Of a stretch of 64,000 nucleotides of DNA, positions 23,818 through 32,595 are shown piece after piece. The stretch lies in the NCBI GenBank assembly GCA_947625095.1, contig CANQMX010000004.1:35505-99504 (forward strand). The letters are read 5' to 3'. This stretch comes from an uncultured Clostridia bacterium (GTDB lineage Bacteria; Bacillota; Clostridia; Christensenellales; Borkfalkiaceae). The translations under genes were made by a program, and so were the position numbers. The notes under the pieces are model-generated. The model was not told the origin of the DNA and did no database searches. It saw only the letters and a list, made by a program, of their open reading frames with translations. Position 1 is the first letter of the stretch. Each line of letters starts with the position of its first letter.

Positions 23818-23846
23818 ATTGTACCCTAATTTTTTTCGCTTGTCAA
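23818..23846 (-). promoter_or_regulatory. acpP promoter
   Basis: TTGACA (23846-23841), 17 bases, TACAAT (23823-23818); it overlaps the end of the upstream glycosylase gene. Confidence 0.88.
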
Positions 23847-24344
23847 CCCTTTTGTAAAAATTCCCGCCGCGGCCTCGTCGGGGAAGACACGCGCGAGCGC
23901 CGTATGCCACGCCGCAAAGGAAAACCGCGGGTTGGCGGGCGAAGTGGAGGGCAATTTTTGGGCGCGCGGCGCAATTTCGGGGAAATTGTCCGTGAGAAGG
24001 CGGTACGCCGTCGCCCCGTTGCAAAGAATCGGCGTCTCCCCCTTCGCAACGCGGGGGATATCGGCAAGTGCGGGCGCGGAGATGGAGGCGTCCGCCGAAC
24101 CGACGATCTCGCAACTTTGCACGACGTCCCAAAGGGCGATGCCCCGCCGCAGCAAAAATTCCCGCTTTTTCTCCACCGTCGCAGGGGTCTCTTCGCCGAA
24201 AAACGAACTCACGGCGCGCCAAAATCTGTTCTGCGGATTGCCGTAGTAGAACCCCTCGGCGCGGCTCTTCACGGAGGGAAAACTGCCCAAGATCAGCACG
24301 CGGCTGTTCCCGTCAAACACGGGGTCGAACCCCTCGATCCTCAC
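23826..24344 (-). CDS. DNA-deoxyinosine/uracil glycosylase, UDG superfamily (family 6-like)
   Basis: 172-residue base-excision repair enzyme. Motifs: LILGSFPSVKSRAEGFYYGN near 18-36 as the catalytic-site loop (GSFPS), QNRFW after it, and LPSTSPANPRF near 130 as the second motif. These fit the hypoxanthine-DNA glycosylase group more than classical Ung. The start is GTG at 24344, overlapping the upstream M16 stop as GTGA, which argues for coupled translation. Last gene of the long uvrC operon, which also holds uvrC and mutS2. Confidence 0.8.
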   Translation of the reverse strand: MRIEGFDPVFDGNSRVLILGSFPSVKSRAEGFYYGNPQNRFWRAVSSFFGEETPATVEKKREFLLRRGIALWDVVQSCEIVGSADASISAPALADIPRVAKGETPILCNGATAYRLLTDNFPEIAPRAQKLPSTSPANPRFSFAAWHTALARVFPDEAAAGIFTKGLTSEKN

Positions 24345-25579
24345 AGCGTTATGCCCTTTTTGAGATTTCCGACGCTCGCCACGGCGACGTGGGAGAGGTC
24401 GAGGCTGCCCTGAATGGTCGCCTCCGCGTCCTCCCGCGTGAGCGCGGCGATCTCCGCCATGCGCCGCTCGAAATCGTAAATTTCGCCGGTGTAGATGAGT
24501 TCCCGCCCGTAGAGGAGCATCTGCGAGGAGGTGTTCTCCTGCGAGAAGATGCTGCTCGACTTCAACTGCTCCCTGCCGCGCAGGAACTCCTCGTCGGTAA
24601 GCCCATCGCGGCGCAGCGTCTCGATGACCTCCACAACGGCCTTGGCGGCGTCCTCCGCCTTCTGCGGGTTCACGCCCGCATACACGACGAGAATTCCCGT
24701 CTCGGCGAAGTGCGTCGTGTACGAATAGACAGAATAGGCAAGCCCCAACTCCTCGCGCACGCGTTTGAAGAGGCGGGAGGAAAGGCCGCCGCCCAAAGCC
24801 GTATTCAACACCTGCACGGCGGGCATACTCTTGCTGTCCCGCGCGACGGTGGAAAAGGCAAACGCAAAGTGCGCCTGTTCGATGGGTTTCTTCTTGAAGA
24901 GGTTGTCCGTGCCGAACACAACGTGCTTTTCGCGCTGTACAAAGCGGGTCTTTTTCATGCCACCGAAGTACTTTTCGGTGAGTTTTATCGCCTCCTTGGG
25001 GTCGATGTTCCCCGCAAAGGAGACGACGATATTCTCGGGGCAGTACCGCTCCTCTTTATAGGCGAAGAGGTCGTCGCGGGTGAACCTTTTGACGTTATCG
25101 GCAGGGCCGAGGATGTTGCGCCCGTAGGCCTCGTTCCCGAAGGCGGCGCGGGAAAGCATATCGAGGCACAGATCCTCGGGCGAATCCTCGTCCATGTTGA
25201 TCTCTTCGAGCACCACGCCCTTCTCGCGCTTCATCTCCTCCTCTGGGAAGTTAGCGTGCAAAAAGAGTTCGGAGAGCATGGTAAACGCCTCCTCCGCGTG
25301 GTCGGTCGTCGATTTGCAGTAGTAGCACGTCAGATCCTTCCCCGTAAAGGCGTTCACCTGCGCGCCGAGCGCGTCGAACGCGTCGGAGATCTGAAAGGCG
25401 GTGTACTTCTCCGTTCCCTTGAACTGCATATGTTCGAGGAAGTGCGAGATCCCGTCCTCGCTGTCCGTCTCGTAGGCGGAACCCGTGCCGACGAGGATAC
25501 CCATCGTCACGGATAAAAGCCCCTCCATGCGCTTGACCACGACGCGCACGCCGCAGTCCAAAGTCTTTGTCAAAATCAT
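24341..25579 (-). CDS. M16 family zinc metallopeptidase
   Basis: 412 residues, two repeated M16 halves. The inverted zinc motif is HFLEH (near 47-51) with the distal Glu in VVLEEINMDEDSP near 120. The C-terminal half has the R/Y substrate-pocket region (LGGGLSSRLFKRVREELGLA). Such YmxG/PqqL-like enzymes degrade peptides in the cytoplasm. SD AAAGGAG precedes the ATG; it follows the deacetylase gene by 15 bases. Confidence 0.92.
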   Translation of the reverse strand: MILTKTLDCGVRVVVKRMEGLLSVTMGILVGTGSAYETDSEDGISHFLEHMQFKGTEKYTAFQISDAFDALGAQVNAFTGKDLTCYYCKSTTDHAEEAFTMLSELFLHANFPEEEMKREKGVVLEEINMDEDSPEDLCLDMLSRAAFGNEAYGRNILGPADNVKRFTRDDLFAYKEERYCPENIVVSFAGNIDPKEAIKLTEKYFGGMKKTRFVQREKHVVFGTDNLFKKKPIEQAHFAFAFSTVARDSKSMPAVQVLNTALGGGLSSRLFKRVREELGLAYSVYSYTTHFAETGILVVYAGVNPQKAEDAAKAVVEVIETLRRDGLTDEEFLRGREQLKSSSIFSQENTSSQMLLYGRELIYTGEIYDFERRMAEIAALTREDAEATIQGSLDLSHVAVASVGNLKKGITL

Positions 25580-25594
25580 AGTTCGCTCCTTTGT

Positions 25595-26299
25595 TTATCC
25601 CAAATTCTCCTCCACCGTGATGGCGCGGAGACCGTGTTCCCTGTAATATGTAAGAATCCGCGGCAGCGCTTTTAAGGTGTGCTCCATGGGGTGCATCAGG
25701 ATGAGTTCCCCGCCCGCGACGTCCTTCGTCGCGCGGGAGAAGCACAACTCCTCGTCCTTGTCCCGCCAATCGACGGTGTCCCTGCTCCACAGCACCGTTT
25801 TCAGTCCCAGACTCTCCGCGGCGTTCACCGTCTCATCGTTGTACGCGCCCGAGGGCGGCGCAAACAGTTTGATCTCCGCGCCCGAAACGCGCGCAAGGTA
25901 ATCCACGCTCGCGCGGATCTCCCCCTCGTTCTCCTCGTAGGAGAGTTTGTCGTGCTCGCGGTGAAAATACCCGTGCGAGCCGACCTCCTGCCCCCGTTTT
26001 GCGATTTCTTTCACGCAGTCGGTGTTGTCGTCCGCCCAGCAGCCGCCCAAAAAGAAGGTGGCCTTTGCGCCGTACTCGTCGAGCACGTCCAAAATCTCAT
26101 AGACGGTCTCCGTGCCCCAATACACGTTGAACATGAGGGAGACGCCGTCCTGCGCAGTTCCCCTGCGGAACACGCGTTCATCCACGCCCGCGGCGGGCGA
26201 GGAGGCGGGCAGAAAACAGAATGCCCCGACTACGATGAGCACGACGGCGAGGATGCCGTTGGTGAGGGCGGCGACCGCGCGGGAAGAGAGCTTTTTCAA
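25595..26299 (-). CDS. Polysaccharide deacetylase-fold protein, PdaB-like, with altered active site
   Basis: 234 residues. An N-terminal membrane segment (about 10-30) would anchor it outside the cell. The NodB fold is visible: TFFLGG near 81, the metal His pair in SHGYFHRE (H109, H113), APPSGAYN near 146 and ILMHPM near 200. The first motif, TFD in active enzymes (FDISWG in PdaB), reads MFNVYWG, so the metal/catalytic Asp is Asn58. It may be inactive or use another mechanism. The start codon is TTG, supported by GAGGTAAACTG. Confidence 0.82.
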   Translation of the reverse strand: MKKLSSRAVAALTNGILAVVLIVVGAFCFLPASSPAAGVDERVFRRGTAQDGVSLMFNVYWGTETVYEILDVLDEYGAKATFFLGGCWADDNTDCVKEIAKRGQEVGSHGYFHREHDKLSYEENEGEIRASVDYLARVSGAEIKLFAPPSGAYNDETVNAAESLGLKTVLWSRDTVDWRDKDEELCFSRATKDVAGGELILMHPMEHTLKALPRILTYYREHGLRAITVEENLG

Positions 26300-26364
26300 C
26301 AGTTTACCTCGTGGAAGGGAAATTATCTATCCCATTCTATTGAGGCAGCCGCCCATTTATGCGT

Positions 26365-28710
26365 TCAGCGGAGGGTGACTACGGTCACGCCGCTCTCCCC
26401 CTCGCCGTATTTGCCGAGGCGGAATTCCTCCACCCGCGGATGTTTTTTGAGAAAGGCGTGCACCGCGGCGCGCAGTTTGCCCGTGCCCATGCCGTGCACG
26501 ACGCGCACCTCGCGGCTTCCCGCAAGCAGGGCGGCGTCCAAAAACGCCTCCAACTCGCAAATGGCGTCCGCCACGGTCATGCCGATGAGGTTGCACTCGC
26601 GGGGCAGTTCGCGCGGGGCGAGGTTCTTCACCACCCGCACCTCCTTCTTCTCCTCGCGGGCACGAGACGGCAGATACAGATCGGAGATCTTGCTCGTCAC
26701 GCGCAAGATGCCCGCCTGCACTTCGGCGACGCCCTTTTCCCGCTTGACGGAGACGACCTTCCCCACCGCGCCGAGGGAGGCGACGAACACCTCGTCCCCC
26801 GCCTTCAATTTTGCGGCGTCCACGGGCACGGCGCGCGTCGGCTCTTCCTCCTCCGTCTCCTCCTGCCCGATCTTGTTTTTCAGGGCGCGTGCGCGGAAGA
26901 GGTCGGCCTCCGTCACCGTCTCCTTTTTGAAGAGTTCCTCCATCTCTCGGAGCAACTCCTCCGCCCGCGCGGTGTGCTCGATCACGATGCGCCGCGCCTG
27001 CGCCTTTGCGCCGTATAAAAATTTCTGCTTTTCTTCGGAAAGTTTCTTCTCGTCGCGCTCGAGAGCGGAAAGCTTCTCCCGCCATTCACGCGCCGCCTCT
27101 TCGGCCTCCTCGCGGGCGCGCTCCGCCCCGACGCGCTCCTTTTCCGCCGCGGAGAGCGTCGCCTCGTAGTTCCTTGCGCCGTCGGAAAGATACCCCCGCG
27201 CCTCGCTTATGACTTCCTCCGAAAGTCCCAGCCGCGCGCAGATGGCGAGCGCGTTGGAAGAGCCGGGCGCGCCGATCTTCAGCCTGTACAGCGGGCGGTG
27301 GTCCTCCGCGTCGAACTCCATACAGCCGTTCTGTATGCCCGTATGCGCATATGCAAACTCTTTCAGCGCGCCGAAGTGGGTGGTCACAATGCCGCGGCAG
27401 CCGCGCTTCACGAGGGTCGCAAGCACGGCGCGCGCCAACGCCTGCCCCTCCTCGGGGTCGGTGCCGCCGCCGGGTTCGTCGATGAGCGCAAGGCAATTCT
27501 CGCCCGCCCCCTCCAAAATTGCTTTGAGGTTCAAGACGTGCGAGGAGAAGGTGGAAAGGTTCTCCTCGATGGATTGGCTGTCCCCCACGTCGCAAAAGAC
27601 GGCGGAAAAGACGGCGATTTTCGTCCCCTCGGCGGCGGGCACAAAGAACCCGCACGCCGCCATCAGGCAAAAGAGGCCGCACATCTTCAAAGTGACCGTC
27701 TTTCCGCCCGTATTCGCGCCGCTGATGACGAGGAAGGCATACTCCCCGCCCAGCCGCACGCTCACGGGAACGGCGGTCTTTGCGTCGAGCAGCGGATGCC
27801 GCCCCTTTATAATATCCAAAACGCCCCTTCCGTTCAGTTCGGGCTTCACGCACTTCAAGCGATAACCGTACTGCGCGCGGGCGTAAAAAGCGTCCATTTC
27901 AGCGAGCAGGGCGGCGTCCTCCTCCAACTCCTTCCGCATCGCGCCGAAGGCGTGGGAGAGTTCGGCGAGGATGCGCTCCACCTCCTCCTTCTCGTCGAGG
28001 GCGAGGGTGCGCAGTTCGTTGTTCATTTCGAGCACCTCTTCCGGCTCGATGAACACAGTCGCCCCCGTCTGCGAGCGGTCGTGCACAAAGCCGCGCACGC
28101 TGCGCTTATATTCCGCCTTGACGGGGAGCACATACCTGTCCCCACGCATGGTCACGATGTCGTCCTGCAAAAATTTCCGCTCGTCGCCCGTCAGGTACTG
28201 CGCAAGCCTTGCGCGGATACGCTCGCCGAGTAGCCTCATCTCGCGGCGGATGGAGAGGAGTTTGTCGCTCGCCGTGTCCGCCACTTCGTTCTCGCCGCGG
28301 ATCTTCTCCCCCACCTCTTGTTCGAGCCGCTCGTCGAATTCCAGCCGCCCCGCGATCTCCTTCATGCCCATGGCCTCGCCCTCGGCAAGCGTACACACCG
28401 CGCGGTGGGCGAGCCGCGCCGAGCGCATGAGTGCGGCGAGGTCTGCAAGTTCCCTGCACGAGAGCGTCGCCCCCTTCGCGGCGCGTTCCAAGCAGTCCTC
28501 GGGCGGGGGGAAGGCCTCTATGCCGCCCGCGCCGAGTTCAAATAGAAGCCGCCGCGCCTCCGCGGTGAGCGTGAGCAGCCTCTCCGCCTCCGCAAGGTTT
28601 GCCGTCGGCTCTGCGGCAAGCAGCAGCCGCCTGCCCTCGTCGAGCACGCAGAACTCCGCCGCCTGGGCGAGAATTTTATCGAGTTCCAGCCGTTTTGCGC
28701 TCTCCGTCAT
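26365..28710 (-). CDS. mutS2: MutS2 endonuclease / ribosome rescue ATPase
   Basis: 781 residues. MutS core and clamp (about 1-300), Walker A SGANTGGKTV (near 335), Walker B LALIDEPGGGTDPEEG near 415, a long charged coiled coil (about 515-620), a KOW-like segment and a C-terminal Smr domain (VRVVHGMGTGKLRAAVHAF). MutS2 suppresses recombination and splits collided ribosomes in Bacillus. The ATG at 28710 overlaps the U32 stop as ATGA and follows AGGAG. Confidence 0.95.
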   Translation of the reverse strand: MTESAKRLELDKILAQAAEFCVLDEGRRLLLAAEPTANLAEAERLLTLTAEARRLLFELGAGGIEAFPPPEDCLERAAKGATLSCRELADLAALMRSARLAHRAVCTLAEGEAMGMKEIAGRLEFDERLEQEVGEKIRGENEVADTASDKLLSIRREMRLLGERIRARLAQYLTGDERKFLQDDIVTMRGDRYVLPVKAEYKRSVRGFVHDRSQTGATVFIEPEEVLEMNNELRTLALDEKEEVERILAELSHAFGAMRKELEEDAALLAEMDAFYARAQYGYRLKCVKPELNGRGVLDIIKGRHPLLDAKTAVPVSVRLGGEYAFLVISGANTGGKTVTLKMCGLFCLMAACGFFVPAAEGTKIAVFSAVFCDVGDSQSIEENLSTFSSHVLNLKAILEGAGENCLALIDEPGGGTDPEEGQALARAVLATLVKRGCRGIVTTHFGALKEFAYAHTGIQNGCMEFDAEDHRPLYRLKIGAPGSSNALAICARLGLSEEVISEARGYLSDGARNYEATLSAAEKERVGAERAREEAEEAAREWREKLSALERDEKKLSEEKQKFLYGAKAQARRIVIEHTARAEELLREMEELFKKETVTEADLFRARALKNKIGQEETEEEEPTRAVPVDAAKLKAGDEVFVASLGAVGKVVSVKREKGVAEVQAGILRVTSKISDLYLPSRAREEKKEVRVVKNLAPRELPRECNLIGMTVADAICELEAFLDAALLAGSREVRVVHGMGTGKLRAAVHAFLKKHPRVEEFRLGKYGEGESGVTVVTLR

Positions 28711-30857
28711 AAAAAACTCCTGTCGAAATGTCCGCGGGTCGCCCCGGGAACGTCGGTATCGCCCGCCGCCGCCCGTTTCAGCCACCCCCGCGCGTCGCCG
28801 AGCGAGCAATCTACAATTACATTTCCGCCCCCGTCCGCCGCGAGCGGCGCACAGTTGTACACCTCGAAGCGGCACTTGCCGCCCATGCGGTATCGGCGCA
28901 GGGGGAATTTGCGCCCGCCCTCGTCCGTCAGCGTGTACTGCCACCGCCCCTCGCAGGAGGCGCACTTCTTGCCGAACGGGCAGTAGCACAGATCCATCGT
29001 CTTAATGTTGCCGTAGGCGAGGCAGAACGCCCCCTCCGCGCGCAAACTATTCTGTTCCGCGCCCGAGATCTCCTTGGAGAGGGCAAAATATTTCGCGCCC
29101 GCCTCCTTCACGCCCGCGACCGCAAAGCGGTTGGTAAGGTTAAACCCCGTCCCCGCGAAGAGGCACAATCGATACTTCTCCGCAAGGGCGATGCCGTACG
29201 TCCCCTCGCAGTAAATTCCCTCAAAAAGTGGCAATATGTTTGCAATTTCCGCCTCGTCGCGCGACGTGAACAGGGGCGGCAGATAGAGGTAGGCGGCGCG
29301 CTTCGGCCGCTCGATATGCGCGTAGTCGCACGGTTTTACGATGCAGATGTCGGCGTCCGTCTCGCCCTCCGCGATGGCGGCGACTTTGCGCCCGTTCTTC
29401 CTCTCCACGCCGCACTGCGGAAGATGTAGGGTCAGGGGCGCGCGCTTGGGCAAACGGTGCGCGGCGAGCGCCGAATAGAAGGCGCGGCGGAAGGCGTTGA
29501 GCGCGCCGAACGTCAAAAACGCGCCCTCCGTCTCTGCGGAAATTTGCGGCGCAAACGGCAGCCCGTCCGTCTTTGAAAAGCAGGCTATGATGTTCTCCTC
29601 GGTGAGCGGCGTGCGCCGCGCCTCGGGCACGATCTCCGCCCCCTCGAACACAAGGTCCTCGCACACGGCGCGCGGCCGCTGCCCCGCCGCAATGCGCACC
29701 TGCACGGCGATGCCTTGCGCCCTCTTTTGGGAGAGCACCCGCTCGCCGCCCGCGCTGTCCGTCGTCAGGCGCACCTCGTCGCCCGTCAGCAGTTTCTTTT
29801 CGGAGGAGAGCAAAAATCCCCCGCGCGCGGGCAGAAAATAACTTGCGCCGCCCACTTCCCTGCCGCCGCGCAGAATTTTGAACCCGTCGCCCCGCCGCGC
29901 CGCGTACTCGCTCTTGCAGAAGTACCGCCCGCCCACGACGGAAATTTCGCCCACCTTTTCGCCGATGTGCCCCTGCACGTCGCGCGAAATAAGCCTGTCG
30001 TCCTGCCCGAAGGCAAGCCCCTTGGTATAGTCGCCGCGGTTGTAGGCGCGCGCAAGGTCGCTTCGTTCCGCCCGCGCGTCCCGCCCCGCAAGCACGGCGC
30101 GGTAGTATTGCACGGCCGCCGCAATATATTCGGGGCGGCGCATCCGCCCCTCTATTTTCAGGGAAGTGACCCCCGCAAGGAGCAACTTTTCCACGTCGCC
30201 GCCCACGGAGAGGTCGGCAAGGGAGAGGGCGTAGGCGTATTTTTCCGCCCCCATGCCGTCGATTTTATACTTCATACGGCAGGGCTGTTTGCACCTGCCG
30301 CGGTTGCCGCTGTTGCCGCCCGCGAAGGAGGAAAAATAGCACTGCCCCGAAAAACAGGTGCACAGCGCCCCCTGCACGAAGGCCTCCGTCTCGATGATCT
30401 TCGAGATGGCGGAGATCTCCTCGATGGGCGTCTCGCGGGCGAGCACAACGCGCGAAAACCCGTAGCGTTTTGCGATCTCCGCGCCGTACACGTTGCAGCA
30501 GCCCCCCTGCGTGGAGAGGTGCAATATGATTTCGGGGTACAATTTTTTCAGTTCCCGCCCCAAAAAGATGTCCTGCATCAACAGGGCGTCCGCGCCCGCG
30601 TTCCACGCCGAGACGGCTGCGGCGAAAAAGTCGTCCGTCTCGCTATCCTTTATGAGGGTATTGAGGGCGACGTACACCTTCGCGCCCAGGAGGTGGGCGA
30701 ACTCCGTCACCCGCGTGAGGGCGGAAACGTCAAAATTTTCCGCTGCGGAACGCGCGGAAAATTTGTTCAAGCCTAAATATACAGCGTCCGCGCCCGCATT
30801 GAGGGCGGCATACGCCGAGCGTTCGTCGCCCGCAGGGGCGAGCAGTTCTGCGTTCAT
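28707..30857 (-). CDS. U32 family peptidase-like protein, RlhA type
   Basis: 716 residues. The N-terminal U32 TIM-barrel (LLAPAGDERSAYAALNAGAD at the start) contains the iron-sulfur Cys set: CTCFSGQCYFS near 167 and GRCKQPCR near 190. A DUF3656-like middle part and a C-terminal extension follow. In E. coli the related RlhA hydroxylates C2501 of 23S rRNA; other U32 proteins do related tRNA reactions. Coupled at both ends (overlaps hprK and mutS2 by 4 bases). Confidence 0.88.
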   Translation of the reverse strand: MNAELLAPAGDERSAYAALNAGADAVYLGLNKFSARSAAENFDVSALTRVTEFAHLLGAKVYVALNTLIKDSETDDFFAAAVSAWNAGADALLMQDIFLGRELKKLYPEIILHLSTQGGCCNVYGAEIAKRYGFSRVVLARETPIEEISAISKIIETEAFVQGALCTCFSGQCYFSSFAGGNSGNRGRCKQPCRMKYKIDGMGAEKYAYALSLADLSVGGDVEKLLLAGVTSLKIEGRMRRPEYIAAAVQYYRAVLAGRDARAERSDLARAYNRGDYTKGLAFGQDDRLISRDVQGHIGEKVGEISVVGGRYFCKSEYAARRGDGFKILRGGREVGGASYFLPARGGFLLSSEKKLLTGDEVRLTTDSAGGERVLSQKRAQGIAVQVRIAAGQRPRAVCEDLVFEGAEIVPEARRTPLTEENIIACFSKTDGLPFAPQISAETEGAFLTFGALNAFRRAFYSALAAHRLPKRAPLTLHLPQCGVERKNGRKVAAIAEGETDADICIVKPCDYAHIERPKRAAYLYLPPLFTSRDEAEIANILPLFEGIYCEGTYGIALAEKYRLCLFAGTGFNLTNRFAVAGVKEAGAKYFALSKEISGAEQNSLRAEGAFCLAYGNIKTMDLCYCPFGKKCASCEGRWQYTLTDEGGRKFPLRRYRMGGKCRFEVYNCAPLAADGGGNVIVDCSLGDARGWLKRAAAGDTDVPGATRGHFDRSFL

Positions 30858-31780
30858 CTTCCTATCGTGCGCTGGATGAGTTCCTGCGCCGCGTCGTAGC
30901 CCATGCTCTTCAAGCGGTAGTTCCTTGCCGCCACCTCGATGAGGATGGCAAGGTTGCGCCCGGGCGAAACGGGCACGGTGATGCGGGGCACTTTCACGCC
31001 GAGGATATCCTCAAAGTCGCCGTTGCCGCCGATGCGGTCGTACTCCTTGCCCTGCTTCCAATGTTCGAGGAAAATTTCGAGTTCCACCTCTTTTTCGCCG
31101 AGCACCGAACCCGATCCGTACATATTCTTCACGTTGATAATGCCGATGCCGCGCAGTTCCATAAAGTAGCGGATGCGCTCGGGCGCAGTGCCGATAAGCC
31201 CCTTTTCGATGCGCTTGATGACGACGGAGTCGTCGGCAACGAGGCGGTGTCCGCGTTTTATGAGTTCCATCGCCGTCTCGCTCTTGCCAACGCCGCTCTC
31301 GCCCACCAGCAAAATGCCCGCGCCGAACACATCCAAAAGCCCGCCGTGAATGGTGGTGACGGGCGCAAGCAGCCGCCCCAAATAGACGCACAGATCGGCC
31401 ATGATGCTCGTCGTCATCTTGCCCGTACGGAAGACGGGCGTCCCCGTCCGCCGCGCGTTCTCCATAAACTCGGGCAAAACGGGCAGATCGCGCGCGAAGA
31501 TGACGCAGGGAATCTCCCCGCAGTCAAAGAGTTTTGTGATCTTCTCCGCGCGTTCCCCCTCGGAGAGCGAGCGCATATACTCGTGCTCGGTAAGCCCGAT
31601 GAGCATGATGCGGCGGGATTCGTAAAAGTTGAAGAACCCCGCAAGCCGCAGCCCGGGTCTGTCCACGCTGGTATTCGTGAGCGTGATGATCCCCCGCCCC
31701 GCGTACAGCAGTTCGAGGTTGAGGTCAAATGCAAATTGGTCGAGCATGACCGTCTCTTGCGGCAAAAATGCGTCGTTCAT
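30854..31780 (-). CDS. hprK: HPr kinase/phosphorylase
   Basis: Phosphorylates Ser46 of HPr, the switch for carbon catabolite control in Firmicutes. 308 residues with an N-terminal regulatory domain, P-loop GESGVGKS (160-167), the catalytic VADDSV (181-186) and the C-terminal signature ELRGIGIINVKNMYG. No PTS gene is in the window. Overlaps its neighbours by 4 bases on both sides. Confidence 0.96.
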   Translation of the reverse strand: MNDAFLPQETVMLDQFAFDLNLELLYAGRGIITLTNTSVDRPGLRLAGFFNFYESRRIMLIGLTEHEYMRSLSEGERAEKITKLFDCGEIPCVIFARDLPVLPEFMENARRTGTPVFRTGKMTTSIMADLCVYLGRLLAPVTTIHGGLLDVFGAGILLVGESGVGKSETAMELIKRGHRLVADDSVVIKRIEKGLIGTAPERIRYFMELRGIGIINVKNMYGSGSVLGEKEVELEIFLEHWKQGKEYDRIGGNGDFEDILGVKVPRITVPVSPGRNLAILIEVAARNYRLKSMGYDAAQELIQRTIGR

Positions 31781-32595
31781 TCTTCATCCCTCATCGCATA
31801 ATTTTCTATGGCATACGCCACGCCGTCCTCCTCGCAGGAGGGCACAACGGTGGCCTCGCTCTTGAGTTCCGCCTCGGCGTTCTCCACGGCGAACCGTCCG
31901 CCCGCCGCGCGCAGAAGGGGCAGGTCGTTGAGTTGGTCGCCGATGGCCGCGATTTTTTCCCGTGGCACACGGTAGTATTCGGAGAGAAAATTCACCGCCG
32001 CGGCCTTGTCCTGCCCCGCGGGCATCACCTCCACGAGCCAGTCGGAGGAGCACGTCACAAAGAACCTCTCCCCCAGCGCCGCCGTCAATCTTGCCGCCAG
32101 ATCGGCCTTCTTTTCCGGCTCTATCATGGCGAGCGCCTTCACAACGCGCGGGTGCGTCTCCTCAATGAACGCCGAAAGTTTTTCAATGACGGCCGTCCTC
32201 CGCACGCGGCAGATCTCCTCGTAGACGCGCAAAAGTTCGTCGTCGCGGTTTGCATACAGCGCGTCCACCGTGTAGATGTGAATGTGCAGCCCCTCCGCTT
32301 CCAGAAGGCGCACCACACGGAGGGCGTCCTCCTCCACAAAGCCGTCGTCCTTCAAGAGTTTGCCCGTTGCAAGGTCTGAAATGGTCGCGCCCTGAAAGGC
32401 GACCGCCAGCCCGTCGTCCAGCCCGAGTTCGTTGAGGCGCGGCACAATGGAAGTGAGCATCCGCCCCGTGCACACGGCAAATATGCCGCCCGCTGCGCGG
32501 TAGCGCGCGATCATTTGCTTATTTTTTTCTGAGATCGTCCCGTCGGCGCGCACCAGCGTGCCGTCGAAGTCGGATAAAAAGAGTTGATATTTCAT
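31777..32595 (-). CDS. HAD hydrolase, Cof subfamily
   Basis: 272-residue phosphatase of the HAD IIB type. Motif I DFDGT (9-13) with nucleophile Asp9, motif II TGR near 43, Lys in motif III near 190 and motif IV GDQLND near 217. A Cof cap domain lies between. Substrate unknown; typically sugar phosphates or flavin nucleotides. Coupled to uvrC and hprK by 4-base overlaps. Confidence 0.92.
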   Translation of the reverse strand: MKYQLFLSDFDGTLVRADGTISEKNKQMIARYRAAGGIFAVCTGRMLTSIVPRLNELGLDDGLAVAFQGATISDLATGKLLKDDGFVEEDALRVVRLLEAEGLHIHIYTVDALYANRDDELLRVYEEICRVRRTAVIEKLSAFIEETHPRVVKALAMIEPEKKADLAARLTAALGERFFVTCSSDWLVEVMPAGQDKAAAVNFLSEYYRVPREKIAAIGDQLNDLPLLRAAGGRFAVENAEAELKSEATVVPSCEEDGVAYAIENYAMRDEE

